NCBI RefSeq assembly: GCF_003399645.1
Contig: NZ_NBXD01000024.1
Coordinates: 213,044-277,043 of the forward strand
DNA length: 64,000 nucleotides
Reading direction: 5' to 3'
DNA from: Subtercola boreus
Lineage (GTDB): Bacteria; Actinomycetota; Actinomycetes; Actinomycetales; Microbacteriaceae
A model generated the notes under the pieces. The model did no database searches. It had not been told where the DNA came from and saw only the letters and a list, made by a program, of their open reading frames with translations. This document shows, one piece after another, positions 26,581 to 40,713 of the stretch (positions within the stretch are counted from its first letter, which is position 1; each line of letters starts with the position of its first letter). Position numbers and translations under genes: made by a program.

Positions 26581-29500
26581 ACGAGTGCTCCCTGGTCGGT
26601 CAGCTCGGGTGCGAGGTGGATGACGGTGGTGGGCCGCGCCCCGGCAGCGTGCGAACCGGTGTGCGACCCGGGCGGCACCGCGCCAGCGGGCATCGCGCCA
26701 GCGGGCATCGCGACGATGAGGGTGGTCGACGGGCGCGCCTCGGCGGTGATCGCTGCAACGAGCACCGCCGCAAGCGCGGGGTCGAGCTGCCGGGCGTCGA
26801 CGGCGATGACCTCGGCCGACGAGGCCAGCGCCAGCGCCACGTCGAGACACCACCGGGCGGGGAGACCGAGCTCGGTGAGGGGCGTAGGCGGTTCCGCCTG
26901 GGTCGGTACGGCGTCGGTCACGACACCCTCCAGCACACGGAGGTGACGTGCGACCGCGGCGAGTTGCCGGGCGCGGTGGCCCCGCCTTGCATCCAGCCTC
27001 ACCTCGCCGAGCAGGTACTCGCCCACCGTCAGGGGTTCGTCGATCGTCTCGACCGCCGACACGAGTCGCGACCGGCGGCGAACAGCGGCGGCTTCGAAGG
27101 GCTGCGGATGCCCGAGAACACTGAGGTGGCCACCCTCGGGCGTGAGGCGACCCGTGACGACGGCGAGGAGCGCGGCGGCGGCGACATCGGGAGCGAGCGA
27201 GGATGCGGCGCCGACCGACTCGACGACGAGGGCCAGCCCGCCCGCCGCCACCTCGAGGTCGAGCGGCTGCCGGCCGGCGAGCGCGAGGCCTCCGGCGGCG
27301 ATTGCCGCGGAGATCGGTGCGGGCGGGGGCGGGGGCATGCGCATCGAGCGGCGCGCATCCCGATCGGCGGCCTTCGAGGCGGCGCGGGCGGCGCGCTTCC
27401 CGGCGGCGACCGCCTCCCGCGTCACGGGCACGGGAGCGGTCGAGACGGCGGCTGTGCCGTTGGGGGTGGCAGGCGCGGCGGTGGCCGGCTCGGAGGTGGC
27501 CGGCTCGGCGGTGGCCGACGCGAGGCTGGTGGGGCCGAAACCGGCGTCTGCACCGCCCGCCACGGCCTTGCCCTCCGCACCGGCCGAGCCCTCCGCGCCC
27601 ACCGCGCCCTCCGCACCGCCCGCCACTGCCGCGCCCTCCGCACCCGCGGGCCGCCAGTCGCGCGCCGCGATCAGCTCGTGCACCTTCTCACCCTCGATGT
27701 CGACGTTGGGGAGGTGGCGGCCGAGCCAGGCCGGCAGGTACCACGCCTTCGTTCCGAGCATTGCCATGATCGCTGGAATGAGCGTCATCCGTACCAGGAA
27801 TGCATCGATCAGCACTCCGATCGCCAGGGCGCCGGCAAGCGGCTGCAGCACCGCTCCCCCGCCGGGCACGAACGACGCGAACACGCTGAACATGATGAGC
27901 GCGGCAGCCGTGACCACGCGCGCCGCGGCGCTGAACCCGTCGAGCACGGAATCGCGGGCGTGGCCGGTGCGCGAGAACTCCTCGCGCATCCGTGAGACGA
28001 GGAAGACCTGGTAGTCCATGGCGAGCCCGAACAGCACCGCCATCACCAGGATCGGCATGAAGCTGATCACCGGCCCGACCTTCTGCACGCTCAGCGGCTC
28101 GGCGAGCCAGCCCCAGTTGAAGATCGCGGTCACGACACCGAGCGAGGCACCGACCGAGAGCAGAAAGCCGAGGGTCGCGGTGATCGGGACGGCAAGGGAC
28201 CGGAAGACCATCGTGAGCAGCACGAGGCAGAGCCCCACGACCACGAGCGCGAACGGCAGCAGCGCGCCGCCCAAGCGATCGGAGATGTCGATCGACACCG
28301 CTGTCTGCCCGGTGACCATGTAACTGAACCCATTGGCCCTCGAGAAGGCGGGCGCATCGTTTCGAAGCGTCTGTACGAGCGCTTTCGTCGCGTCCGAGTC
28401 CGGGGCGCTCGCGGGCGTCAGCGACACGATCGCCATGTCGAGGGCCTGGTTCGGGATGGCCGGGCTCACCGCCGTGACGTCGTCGAGGCCCGTGAACTGT
28501 TTCGACAGTGCGTCCAGAGCCCCCTGGATGTCGGTGGTGTGGCTGATATCGGCGGTCACGAGCAGGGGGCCGTTGAAACCGGGCCCGTATCCGGTCGTGA
28601 GGAGGTCGTAGGCGATGCGGCCCTGGGAGCCGGGAGCGTCGTAGCCCGCATCGGGGATGGTGAGCTTCAGGCCCAGGGCGGGTAGCGCGACGACCAGCAG
28701 CGCCAGCGGTACCACGATGACCGTGATGAGCGGCCGGCGTGTCACGAGGTTCACCCAGCGCCGCCCCATCGTGGGCCTGCCCGCGTGATCGGGGCCCAGG
28801 AGCTCGCGTTCGCGCTTCGCGGCGCGCGAGGACGGCTTCGGAATGAGCGTGGTGTTCAGCAGACCGAGGAGGGCCGGCAGCAGCGTCACCGAGACGACGA
28901 TCGCGAGCAGCACGCCGAACGCCGCGCCGAGCCCCATCACCGAGAGGAACGGGATCTGCACCACCGAGAGCCCGATCAGCGCGATGATCACGGTGATTCC
29001 TGCGAAGACGACCGCACTGCCGGCCGTCGAGGTCGCGATGGCGATCGATTCGCGGGGCGGGATGCCCGCGACGAGTTGTGATCGGTGCCGCGAGACGATG
29101 AAGAGGGCGTAGTCGATGCCGACCGCGAGTCCGAGCATCGACGCCAGGATGGGAGCGGTCGACGAGATGGTGACGAAGTCGGCGAAGATCGTGATGGAGG
29201 CCGTCGAAATGGCGACACCGACCGCGGCGGTGATGAGCGGCATCCCGGCCGCGAGCAGCGAACCGATCGTGATGGCGAGGATGATCAGGGCGATGAGCAG
29301 CCCCACCGCCTCCTGGCTGTTGTCTGCGGCCTCCGTCGCCTTCACTCCGGCATACGCGACGGTGAGACCCGAGGTGGCGGAGGCATCGCCGTCGGCCTTT
29401 ATCGCCTCGGCATCGGCGTCGGTCAGCTCCGAGGCGGGAACGCTGTAGTTCACCGAGATGTACGCCATCGAGTTGTCGGCCGCGATCTCGGCGGCCGCGG

Positions 29501-29861
29501 CGGCGACGGCCTCGGTACTGCCGGTCGCCTGGAACGGGTTCGTCACCCCGGCGACGTTCTCGAGTGTCGCGAGTCTGGTGGCAGCATCCGTCACCTGTGT
29601 TTCGAAGCTCCGGATGCTCTGCCCCTCGGGCGCGACATAGATGACCTTCGAGCCGGCACCGTTCGCGGCGGGAAAGCGGCTGCCGAGCATGTCGATGGCG
29701 GTCTGCGACTGCGTTCCGGGGATCTCGACGGACTGCGACATCTGCCCGTCGAAGACCTTGGCGCCGATCAGCGCTGCTGCCACGATGAGCAGCCAGACGG
29801 CCATGACGACGAAGTGCCTTCGGGCCGCGAAGGCGCCGATCCGGTACAGCAGAACAGCCAT
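26577..29861 (-). CDS. MMPL-family RND permease fused to a degenerate ABC-ATPase-like domain
   Basis: A 1094-residue protein. Residues 1 to about 720 are a complete MMPL exporter: helix 1, an extracytoplasmic domain, helices 2-6 with AVGIDYALFIVSRHRSQ, a second domain, and helices 8-12 with GLAMDYQVFLVSRMREEF. A Gly/Ala/Pro linker follows. From about residue 840 the sequence runs parallel to an ABC ATPase: 'LTPEGGHLSVLGHP', 'DEPLTVGEYLLGEVRLD', 'LDVALALASSAEVIAVDARQLDP'. However, the Walker A region reads VVESVGAASSLAPDV and lacks the GxxxxGK(S/T) motif, so ATP binding there is unlikely. First gene of a coupled operon with YhgE/Pip. The ATG at 29861 was chosen for its G-rich ribosome binding site; 29900 is an alternative. 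Confidence 0.88.
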   Translation of the reverse strand: MAVLLYRIGAFAARRHFVVMAVWLLIVAAALIGAKVFDGQMSQSVEIPGTQSQTAIDMLGSRFPAANGAGSKVIYVAPEGQSIRSFETQVTDAATRLATLENVAGVTNPFQATGSTEAVAAAAAEIAADNSMAYISVNYSVPASELTDADAEAIKADGDASATSGLTVAYAGVKATEAADNSQEAVGLLIALIILAITIGSLLAAGMPLITAAVGVAISTASITIFADFVTISSTAPILASMLGLAVGIDYALFIVSRHRSQLVAGIPPRESIAIATSTAGSAVVFAGITVIIALIGLSVVQIPFLSVMGLGAAFGVLLAIVVSVTLLPALLGLLNTTLIPKPSSRAAKRERELLGPDHAGRPTMGRRWVNLVTRRPLITVIVVPLALLVVALPALGLKLTIPDAGYDAPGSQGRIAYDLLTTGYGPGFNGPLLVTADISHTTDIQGALDALSKQFTGLDDVTAVSPAIPNQALDMAIVSLTPASAPDSDATKALVQTLRNDAPAFSRANGFSYMVTGQTAVSIDISDRLGGALLPFALVVVGLCLVLLTMVFRSLAVPITATLGFLLSVGASLGVVTAIFNWGWLAEPLSVQKVGPVISFMPILVMAVLFGLAMDYQVFLVSRMREEFSRTGHARDSVLDGFSAAARVVTAAALIMFSVFASFVPGGGAVLQPLAGALAIGVLIDAFLVRMTLIPAIMAMLGTKAWYLPAWLGRHLPNVDIEGEKVHELIAARDWRPAGAEGAAVAGGAEGAVGAEGSAGAEGKAVAGGADAGFGPTSLASATAEPATSEPATAAPATPNGTAAVSTAPVPVTREAVAAGKRAARAASKAADRDARRSMRMPPPPPAPISAAIAAGGLALAGRQPLDLEVAAGGLALVVESVGAASSLAPDVAAAALLAVVTGRLTPEGGHLSVLGHPQPFEAAAVRRRSRLVSAVETIDEPLTVGEYLLGEVRLDARRGHRARQLAAVARHLRVLEGVVTDAVPTQAEPPTPLTELGLPARWCLDVALALASSAEVIAVDARQLDPALAAVLVAAITAEARPSTTLIVAMPAGAMPAGAVPPGSHTGSHAAGARPTTVIHLAPELTDQGALV

Positions 29862-29994
29862 CAGTGCCCCCGTTAACAGGCACACCGTCATGTCGCCCAC
29901 GCGTCGACACTGTCTGGGCCGGGGTGCTCCAGGCTCAAGATAGTGCAGTCGCGAGCAGGGCGCCTAAACCCCCTTCAGGGTGCCCCCCGCGGGC

Positions 29995-30007
29995 TAGGCT
30001 TCGAGGG
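29995..30007 (+). promoter_or_regulatory. -10 box of a leaderless transcript
   Basis: TAGGCT at 29995-30000 is followed by exactly 7 nt and then the ATG at 30008. No good -35 is visible. The 145-bp divergent gap to the MMPL gene shows no other clear element; TATCTT on the minus strand near 29936-29941 is a weak candidate -10 for the MMPL operon. Confidence 0.5.
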
Positions 30008-30817
30008 ATGAATGAGCCGGTTTCGCGCATCCTGGGCCGCAGCGGGCTGACGGCTGAGCTCGTCGCAGACCTGATCGGCGGGGCCGGCTACACGCTGTAC
30101 ATCGGCGGGGAGCAGCAGTCGCACGTCTACACGAACGACCCGGTCTCCCTCCGCTTCGACTACGTGCAGCGCATCGCGAACCTCGCAGACCTGCTCGATC
30201 CGCCCGGACCGCCGGGCACCCCGCTGCGCGTGCTGCATCTCGGTGCGGGAGCACTCACCCTCCCCCGCTACCTCGCGCAAACGCGCCCGGGGTCGACGCA
30301 GTGGGTGATCGAGTACGAGAGCGATGTGGTGCCCTTCGTCACCGAGGTACTGCCGCTTCCGGCCGGGGCCTCGGTCACGGTACTGGTCGACGATGCCCGC
30401 GCGGGGCTGGCCCGGGTGGCAGCCGGTGCGCCCTTCGACCTCATCGTGAGCGATGTCTACCTCGGCTCGAACACTCCCCCGCACCTGACGACGGTGGAGT
30501 TCTTCGCCTCGCTCAGCTCTCTGCTCGCGCCGGAGGGAGTACTCGCGGTCAACGTGGCCGACGACCCCGGGTTGCCCTTGGTACGTGCCGGGGCGGCGAC
30601 CCTCGCGGAGGTGTTCGAAGACGTGCTCGTGGCGGGCGCCCGAGGACTGACGAACGATCTCGACGAGGGCAATGCGGTGCTCTTCGCGTCTCGCGGCCGC
30701 TCCCTGGCTGCGCTGCAGGGTGCGCTGCAGGCGCGCGGGCCGCATCCGAGCGGGATGATCGGGGCCGACACACTCGCGGCGTTCATCGGCGACGCGGAGG
30801 CGGTACACGATGGGTGA
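30008..30817 (+). CDS. spermidine-synthase-like (SAM-binding Rossmann) protein, copy 1
   Basis: A 269-residue protein with the class-I methyltransferase/spermidine synthase fold: glycine-rich motif I LRVLHLGAGALTLPRYLAQ, acidic end of strand 2 (WVIEYESDVV), VDDARAGL and FDLIVSDVYLGSNTPPHL near the active site, then SSLLAPEGVLAVNVADD. It lacks a membrane domain and the full spermidine synthase gate-keeping loop, so the reaction is unknown. It is paralogous to the gene at 42491-43486. Its end overlaps the following flavoprotein gene by 8 bp, suggesting a joint pathway. Confidence 0.8.
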   Translation: MNEPVSRILGRSGLTAELVADLIGGAGYTLYIGGEQQSHVYTNDPVSLRFDYVQRIANLADLLDPPGPPGTPLRVLHLGAGALTLPRYLAQTRPGSTQWVIEYESDVVPFVTEVLPLPAGASVTVLVDDARAGLARVAAGAPFDLIVSDVYLGSNTPPHLTTVEFFASLSSLLAPEGVLAVNVADDPGLPLVRAGAATLAEVFEDVLVAGARGLTNDLDEGNAVLFASRGRSLAALQGALQARGPHPSGMIGADTLAAFIGDAEAVHDG

Positions 30818-32045
30818 CAGGATGCCCGGCAGCGCATCGCCCGGGCCCGTGGGCGTCGCCCGCGACATCCCCGCGCACGCCCGCGTGGTCATCGTCGGTG
30901 CGGGGCAGGCGGGGCTCTCGGTCGCCTACCATCTGGCGCGCCGGGGTCTACGGCCCGGGGCGGATCTGGTCGTGCTCGACCGGGCGCCCGCAACCGGCGG
31001 GGCCTGGCAGTTCCGCTGGGAGTCCCTGCGGCTCGGCACGGCGCACCGGGTGAACGACCTTCCCGGTATGACCGAACTCGGGCTGAGCTTCGACACGGCC
31101 GACCAGGACCGCGCGGCCCGCGACGTGGTGGCCGAGTACTACGCGGCCTATGAGCAGCACTTCGGGTTGGCGGTCTTCCGCCCGGTGGCGGTCACCGCGG
31201 TGGCAGCGGCGACGGGAGCCCGCGGAGCGGACAGGGTGGCGGGGGCGGACGGGGTGGCGGAAGCGCTGCGGGTCTCCTACCTGCGCGACGGCGCGGTGCG
31301 CGGCAGCATCACGGCCGACGTGCTCGTGAACGCGACCGGAACCTGGGGCGCCCCCGTGCGTCCGTACGTTCCGGGCATCGAGACGTTCCGCGGCCGGCAG
31401 CTCGCGACCCCCGAATACCGCTCGGCCGCCGAGTTCGTCGGGCAGCGGGTCATCGTGGTCGGCGGGGGCACCTCGGCCGTGGGTTTCGTGCTCGAGCTCG
31501 AGGGCGTGGCGGCCTCCACCACCTGGGTCACGCGCCGACCGCCGTCGTTCGTGGGCGACGAGCCGGACACCCCTCCAGGCAGCACCGTCACCAGCACCAT
31601 CGAGAGCCGGCTCGCCGCGGTCGCCCAGCAGAACGAGGCAGCAGCAGCCGGTCGCGTCCTCCCCAGCATCGTGGCCGGCACGGGCCTGCCCGCCACACGT
31701 CGGAACCGCGCGGCCATCGCCCGCGGCGCGCTCGAGGCGCATCCCCTCTTCACGAGCATCGAACCGGGGGGCGTGCGCTTCGCAGACGGGACGTTCCAGC
31801 CGGCCGACGTCATCCTCTGGGCGACGGGGTTCCGTTCGGAGCTCGGTCACCTCGAGCCCCTGGGGCTCCGCGAGGTGGGCGGAGGTGTGGCGGCTGTCGA
31901 GGGGCGGGCTGTCCGCGATCCACGGGTGTTCCTCGCGGGCTACGGACCCCAGGCGAGCACCATCGGCGCCAATCGCGCGGGACGGTTGGTCGCGCGGCAG
32001 GTTCTGCGGGCGCTCCGGGACCCCGAGCATCCGCAACCCGCCTGA
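30810..32045 (+). CDS. FAD-dependent NAD(P)-binding monooxygenase-like protein
   Basis: A 411-residue flavoprotein of the CzcO/flavin-containing monooxygenase type. The FAD-binding GxGxxG is VVIVGAGQAGLSVAYHLARRG near residue 26. The RWESLRLGTAHRVNDLPGM segment is typical of the group. The second nucleotide site is VIVVGGGTSAVGFVLEL. The C-terminal ATG-like motif is VILWATGFRSEL, followed by FLAGYGPQASTIGANRAGR. It overlaps the upstream SAM-fold gene. Substrate unknown. Confidence 0.85.
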   Translation: MGDRMPGSASPGPVGVARDIPAHARVVIVGAGQAGLSVAYHLARRGLRPGADLVVLDRAPATGGAWQFRWESLRLGTAHRVNDLPGMTELGLSFDTADQDRAARDVVAEYYAAYEQHFGLAVFRPVAVTAVAAATGARGADRVAGADGVAEALRVSYLRDGAVRGSITADVLVNATGTWGAPVRPYVPGIETFRGRQLATPEYRSAAEFVGQRVIVVGGGTSAVGFVLELEGVAASTTWVTRRPPSFVGDEPDTPPGSTVTSTIESRLAAVAQQNEAAAAGRVLPSIVAGTGLPATRRNRAAIARGALEAHPLFTSIEPGGVRFADGTFQPADVILWATGFRSELGHLEPLGLREVGGGVAAVEGRAVRDPRVFLAGYGPQASTIGANRAGRLVARQVLRALRDPEHPQPA

Positions 32046-32060
32046 GAAGACGGCTTCTCA
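32043..32060. terminator. hairpin formed by two convergent stop codons
   Basis: TGAGAAG (32043-32049) and CTTCTCA (32054-32060) pair with a 4-nt loop. Each arm begins with the stop codon of one of the two convergent genes (TGA at 32043-32045 and, on the minus strand, 32058-32060). It is short and without a long U run, so it would be a weak bidirectional terminator. Confidence 0.5.
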
Positions 32061-33140
32061 GCCCACTGCCACCGTTTCGCTCGGCGCATTGCGACCCGCC
32101 CGCCGGTTGCTCACGACACTCGAGAGAAACCCGGCGCCGATGAACACGATGCCGACGAGGCCGGTCACGAGGTCGGGGATCTCGACGCGGATCGAGATGA
32201 GCAGGATGACCGCCAGCGCGCCCACGGCCCAGAGCGCCCCGTGTTCGAGGTAGACGAACTGGCTCAGCGTGCCCTGGCGCACGAGGAAGATGGTCAGCGA
32301 CCGGATGAACATGGCCCCGACGCCGAGGCCGATCGCGATCACGATGGGGTCGGAGGTGATTGCGAACGCACCGATGACACCGTCGAACGAGAAGCTGGCG
32401 TCGAGCACCTCGAGGTAGAGGAAGAGGAAGAACGCGGCCTTGCCGACGACGATCTTGACCTGCCGGCCGGGCTTCACCGGGTCGGCGTCTTCGAGGGCAC
32501 CCTCTTCGGCGCTGTCTTCGAACACCCTGCCGAGCGCGGTGACGAGCAGGAAGGCACCGATGCCGACGACGCCGCTCAGCAGCACGGTGCCCGGGTCTTC
32601 GGCGACGAACTGCGAGACCAGCACAAGCACGATGATCGAGACGATCGTGCTGGCGCCGGGGACTCGCCCGACGACCTGCAGGACCTTCTCGACCGGCTTG
32701 ATCCAGAGGATCTCGCGCTCGTCGAACATGAAGTCGAGAAAGAGCATCAGCAGGAACATGCCACCGAAGCCGGCGATCGACGGATGCGCGGCATTGAGGA
32801 TGAAGCCGTAGGTGCCCGGCACCCCGGGGTCGCCCTGCTGGAAGGCGAGCTGGATGGCCTGAACCGGCCCGAGCCCCGCCGTGACCGCCACGACGAGGAA
32901 CGGGAACACCAGCCGCATGCCGAACACGGCGATCACCACGCCGACGGTGAGGAAGATGCGCTGCCACGCCCGGTTCATGCGCTCGAGGATCGTGGCGTTC
33001 ACCACCGCGTTGTCGAAGGACAGCGAGATCTCGAGAACAGAGAGCACCAGCACCAGCACGAGCGCCTCGGGCCCGCCGTAGAGCCAGCCCAGAACGAGGC
33101 CGACGGCCAGGACGACGAAGGACCAGCCGAAGTTCTTCAC
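32058..33140 (-). CDS. DUF475 / TerC-like integral membrane protein
   Basis: A 360-residue protein with about nine membrane segments. It has the two repeated TerC-like signatures: EISLSFDNAVVNATIL near residue 38 and EVLDASFSFDGVIGAFAIT near residue 240. The acidic residues in these membrane motifs suggest metal-ion handling, as proposed for TerC-type proteins. An acidic cytoplasmic loop (EDSAEEGALEDADPVK) lies in the middle. The GTG at 33140 is used, with GGTGA 6 nt upstream. Confidence 0.88.
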   Translation of the reverse strand: MKNFGWSFVVLAVGLVLGWLYGGPEALVLVLVLSVLEISLSFDNAVVNATILERMNRAWQRIFLTVGVVIAVFGMRLVFPFLVVAVTAGLGPVQAIQLAFQQGDPGVPGTYGFILNAAHPSIAGFGGMFLLMLFLDFMFDEREILWIKPVEKVLQVVGRVPGASTIVSIIVLVLVSQFVAEDPGTVLLSGVVGIGAFLLVTALGRVFEDSAEEGALEDADPVKPGRQVKIVVGKAAFFLFLYLEVLDASFSFDGVIGAFAITSDPIVIAIGLGVGAMFIRSLTIFLVRQGTLSQFVYLEHGALWAVGALAVILLISIRVEIPDLVTGLVGIVFIGAGFLSSVVSNRRAGRNAPSETVAVG

Positions 33141-33169
33141 AGGGCGTTCACCGAATCGGTCATCGGACC

Positions 33170-33175
33170 ATTCTA
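33170..33175 (-). promoter_or_regulatory. -10 box TAGAAT upstream of the DUF475 gene
   Basis: The complement of 33170-33175 reads TAGAAT, a near-consensus -10 about 30 nt before the GTG. Transcription would start near 33163, just downstream of the rpoC terminator. No -35 match was seen at the right distance. Confidence 0.5.
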
Positions 33176-33189
33176 CCGAGCACGCAGAA

Positions 33190-33219
33190 AGGGCCCCCGC
33201 ACCGAAGTGAAGGGGCCCT
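33190..33219 (-). terminator. terminator of rpoBC
   Basis: AGGGCCCC (33190-33197) and GGGGCCCT (33212-33219) pair around a 14-nt loop, 21 bp past the rpoC stop. On the minus strand TTTCTGCG follows. Confidence 0.75.
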
Positions 33220-33240
33220 CCCGGTTGTGACTAGTGCCGG

Positions 33241-37140
<3,900 letters not shown>

Positions 37141-37187
37141 TTTTTTCTTCTCTCCTGGAAAAGTCAGCTAAAGAGGGGGTGAGAGGA

Positions 37188-37206
37188 GATTCGCGGTTCG
37201 CGAATC
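37188..37206 (-). promoter_or_regulatory. stem-loop in the rpoB-rpoC junction
   Basis: GATTCGCG (37188-37195) and CGCGAATC (37199-37206) form a perfect 8-bp stem with a 3-nt loop. The adjacent TGAGCTAGCTCA at 37213-37224 is a perfect palindrome touching the end of rpoB. Possibly an RNA-processing or stability element. Confidence 0.4.
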
Positions 37207-37221
37207 ACATCATGAGCTAGC

Positions 37222-40200
37222 TCAGATGTCATCAATTGATGAGTTCTCGAACCGCGTGGAGATGTTGATGCCCAGCTCCTCCGCAGCGCGGAAGACCTCG
37301 TCATCGGTGTCGCGCAGGCTGACCGCGGTACCGTCGGCAGACAGCACCTCCACGTTCAGGCACAGCGACTGCATCTCCTTGATGAGCACCTTGAAGCTCT
37401 CGGGAATACCGGGCTCCTGGATGTTCTCACCCTTGACGATCGCCTCGTACACCTTCACGCGGCCCAGGATGTCATCCGACTTGATCGTCAGAAGCTCCTG
37501 CAGAGCGTATGCGGCGCCGTAGGCCTCGAGCGCCCACACTTCCATCTCACCGAAGCGCTGCCCACCGAACTGTGCCTTACCACCCAGCGGCTGCTGCGTG
37601 ATCATCGAGTACGGACCGGTCGAACGAGCGTGGATCTTGTCGTCGACGAGGTGGTGGAGCTTCAGGATGTACATGTAGCCGACCGAGATGGGCTCGGGGA
37701 ACGGCTCGCCGGAGCGACCGTCGAAGAGCGTCGCCTTGCCGGTGCCGTTGATCAGGCGGTCGCCGTCACGGGTCGGCAGCGTCGAGTCGAGCAGTCCTGC
37801 GATCTCCTCCTCGAGGGCACCGTCGAAGACGGGGGTCGCGACCTTGGTGTTCGCGGGCGCCTGGTGTGCGGCCTCGGGAAGACGGCCGGCCCACTTGTTG
37901 CCCTTGCCCTCCACGTTCCAACCCTGCTTGGCGATCCAGCCCAAGTGGATCTCGAGCACCTGGCCGAAGTTCATGCGACCGGGGATGCCGAGCGGGTTCA
38001 GCACCACGTCGACGGGGGTACCGTCTGCGAGGAACGGCATGTCCTCGACGGGCAGGATCTTCGCGATGACACCCTTGTTGCCGTGACGGCCGGCGAGCTT
38101 GTCACCCTCGGTGATCTTGCGCTTCTGGGCGATGTAGACGACCACGCGCTGGTTGACGCCGGAGCCCAGTTCGTCGTCGTTCTCGGCAGAGAACTCCTTG
38201 ACGGCGATGATGGTTCCGCGCTCACCGTGGGGCACCTTCAGGCTGGTGTCGCGCACTTCGCGGCTCTTCTCATTGAAGATCGCACGAAGCAGTCGCTCCT
38301 CGGCGCTCAGCTCGGTCTCACCCTTGGGTGTGACCTTGCCGACGAGGATGTCGCCGGGGCGAACCTCGGCACCGATCCGGATGATGCCACGCTCGTCGAG
38401 GTCGGCGAGCAGCTCGGGGCTGACGTTGGGGAGGTCACGCGTGATCTCCTCCTTGCCCAGCTTCGTGTCGCGAGCGTCGACCTCGTACTCCTCGATGTGG
38501 ATCGACGAGAGAGTGTCGTCCTTCACCAGGTTCTGGCTGAGGATCATGGCGTCTTCGAAGTTGTAGCCCTCCCACGGCATGAACGCCACGAGGAGGTTCT
38601 TGCCGAGTGCGAGCTCGCCGTTCTCGGTGGCGGGGCCATCGGCGATGACCTCTCCGACCTCGACGCGGTCACCCTCGTTGACGATGACGCGCTGGTTGTA
38701 GCTCGTGCCCTGGTTCGAGCGGTCGAACTTGCGCAGGTAGTAGGTCTCGACTCCACCCTCGTCGAGCAGAACGGAGACGGCGTCAGCCGACACCTCCTGC
38801 ACGACACCGGCGTGGAGCGTGGTGACCACGTCTCCGGCGTCGACGGCGGCGAAGCCCTCCATACCGGTTCCGACGAACGGGCTGTCGCTCATCAGCAACG
38901 GCACGGCCTGGCGCTGCATGTTCGCACCCATGAGGGCGCGGTTGGCATCGTCGTGCTCGAGGAAGGGGATGAGGGATGTCGCGACCGACACCATCTGGCG
39001 GGGCGAGACATCCATGTAGCCGATGTCTTCGATCGGGAAGAGGTCGACCTCGCCACCCTTCTTACGGGCGAGCACGCGGGGCTCGGCGAAGCGGGCGTCT
39101 TTGGTGAGGGGCGCGTTGGCCTGGGCCACCACGTACTCGTCCTCTTCGCTCGCGGTGAGGTAGTCGATGTTCTCGGTGACCACGCCGTCGACGACGCGGC
39201 GGTACGGGGTCTCGATGAAACCGAAGGAGTTGATGCGGGCGAACGAGGCCAGCGAGCCGATCAGGCCGATGTTCGGGCCCTCAGGGGTCTCGATGGGGCA
39301 CATGCGGCCGTAGTGGCTGGGGTGCACGTCTCGAACCTCGACACCGGCACGCTCACGGGAAAGACCACCCGGGCCCAGCGCGGACAGGCGACGCTTGTGC
39401 GTCAGGCCCGCGAGGGGGTTGTTCTGGTCCATGAACTGCGACAGCTGCGAGGTGCCGAAGAACTCCTTGATCGCGGCGACGACGGGGCGCACGTTGATCA
39501 GGGTCTGCGGGGTGATCGCCTCGATGTCCTGCGTCGTCATCCGCTCGCGCACCACGCGCTCCATACGGGACAGACCCGTGCGCACCTGGTTCTGGATGAG
39601 CTCACCGACGGCACGGATGCGACGGTTGCCGAAGTGGTCGATGTCGTCGATGTCGAGACGGATCTCGACGGCCTTGCCACCGCGGGTACCGGGAAGCGTG
39701 GTCTGGTTCTCGTGGAGGGCCACCAGGTACTTGATCGTCGCGATGATGTCTTCGTTCGTCAGAACGGAGTTCGACAGCTCGCTCTCGATGCCCAGCTTGC
39801 GGTTGATCTTGTAGCGACCGACCTTCGCGAGGTCGTAGCGCTTGGAGTTGAAGTAGAAGTTGTCGAGCAGCGCACGCGCGGCCTCGGCGGCGACCTGCTC
39901 GCCCGGGCGGAGCTTGCGGTAGATGTCCTTGAGGGCCTCTTCCTTCGTCAGGATGGAGTCCTTCTCGAGGGTGGCCTCGATGGAGGAGTAACCCTTGAAC
40001 TGCTCGAGGATCTCCTCGCTGGTGAGGCCGAGGGCCTTCAGGAAGACGGTGACGCTCTGCTTGCGCTTGCGGTCGATGCGCACGCCGACCTGGTCGCGCT
40101 TGTCGATCTCGAACTCGAGCCAGGCACCGCGACTCGGGATGACGCGGGCCGAATAGATGTCCTTGTCGGAGGTCTTCTCGAGCTGGCGGTCGAAGTAGAC

Positions 40201-40713
40201 GCCGGGGCTCCGCACGAGCTGGGAGACGACGACACGCTCGGTGCCGTTGATGATGAACGTTCCCTTTTCGGTCATGAGCGGGAAGTCGCCCATGAAGACC
40301 GTCTGGGTCTTGATCTCACCGGTGAGGTGGTTCATGAACTCGGCCTCGACGTACAGTGGGGCGGCGTAGGTCTTGCCGCGCTCCTTGCACTCGTCGATGG
40401 TGTACTTCTCGGGCTCGAGGAACGGGCTCGTGAAGCTGAGCTGCATGGTCTCGCCGAGGTCTTCGATCGGGGAGATCTCCTCGAAGATCTCATCGAGGCC
40501 GGAGTGCTCGGGAAGGTCTTTGCGACCCTGCTTCTTGGCTTCGGCGACGCGTGTCTTCCACGCGTCGTTGCCGACCAGCCAGTCGAAGCTCTCGGTCTGC
40601 AGGGCAAGCAGATCGGGAACCGTCAGGTTGTCAGAAATTTTGGCGAACGAGAGTCGCGAAGCTCCGCGACCGTTCTTGGGTGTGGTGGTGGTTGCGTTGC
40701 TCGCAGCAGCCAA
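37222..40713 (-). CDS. rpoB: DNA-directed RNA polymerase subunit beta
   Basis: 1163-residue subunit forming the rifampicin pocket. The resistance-determining region reads [20 protein letters not shown] followed by [12 protein letters not shown]; all the classical positions (Q513, D516, H526 and S531 in E. coli numbering) are wild type, so rifampicin sensitivity is expected. Other signatures include [20 protein letters not shown]. The start is TTG at 40713, with GGAGG 8 nt upstream. Confidence 0.98.
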   Translation of the reverse strand: MAAASNATTTTPKNGRGASRLSFAKISDNLTVPDLLALQTESFDWLVGNDAWKTRVAEAKKQGRKDLPEHSGLDEIFEEISPIEDLGETMQLSFTSPFLEPEKYTIDECKERGKTYAAPLYVEAEFMNHLTGEIKTQTVFMGDFPLMTEKGTFIINGTERVVVSQLVRSPGVYFDRQLEKTSDKDIYSARVIPSRGAWLEFEIDKRDQVGVRIDRKRKQSVTVFLKALGLTSEEILEQFKGYSSIEATLEKDSILTKEEALKDIYRKLRPGEQVAAEAARALLDNFYFNSKRYDLAKVGRYKINRKLGIESELSNSVLTNEDIIATIKYLVALHENQTTLPGTRGGKAVEIRLDIDDIDHFGNRRIRAVGELIQNQVRTGLSRMERVVRERMTTQDIEAITPQTLINVRPVVAAIKEFFGTSQLSQFMDQNNPLAGLTHKRRLSALGPGGLSRERAGVEVRDVHPSHYGRMCPIETPEGPNIGLIGSLASFARINSFGFIETPYRRVVDGVVTENIDYLTASEEDEYVVAQANAPLTKDARFAEPRVLARKKGGEVDLFPIEDIGYMDVSPRQMVSVATSLIPFLEHDDANRALMGANMQRQAVPLLMSDSPFVGTGMEGFAAVDAGDVVTTLHAGVVQEVSADAVSVLLDEGGVETYYLRKFDRSNQGTSYNQRVIVNEGDRVEVGEVIADGPATENGELALGKNLLVAFMPWEGYNFEDAMILSQNLVKDDTLSSIHIEEYEVDARDTKLGKEEITRDLPNVSPELLADLDERGIIRIGAEVRPGDILVGKVTPKGETELSAEERLLRAIFNEKSREVRDTSLKVPHGERGTIIAVKEFSAENDDELGSGVNQRVVVYIAQKRKITEGDKLAGRHGNKGVIAKILPVEDMPFLADGTPVDVVLNPLGIPGRMNFGQVLEIHLGWIAKQGWNVEGKGNKWAGRLPEAAHQAPANTKVATPVFDGALEEEIAGLLDSTLPTRDGDRLINGTGKATLFDGRSGEPFPEPISVGYMYILKLHHLVDDKIHARSTGPYSMITQQPLGGKAQFGGQRFGEMEVWALEAYGAAYALQELLTIKSDDILGRVKVYEAIVKGENIQEPGIPESFKVLIKEMQSLCLNVEVLSADGTAVSLRDTDDEVFRAAEELGINISTRFENSSIDDI

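Noticed and set aside
27688..29910. A 740-codon minus-strand frame overlapping the MMPL gene
   Set aside because: Arg/Asp/His-rich translation typical of a shifted frame of a high-GC gene; the MMPL frame shows the expected membrane segments and motifs.
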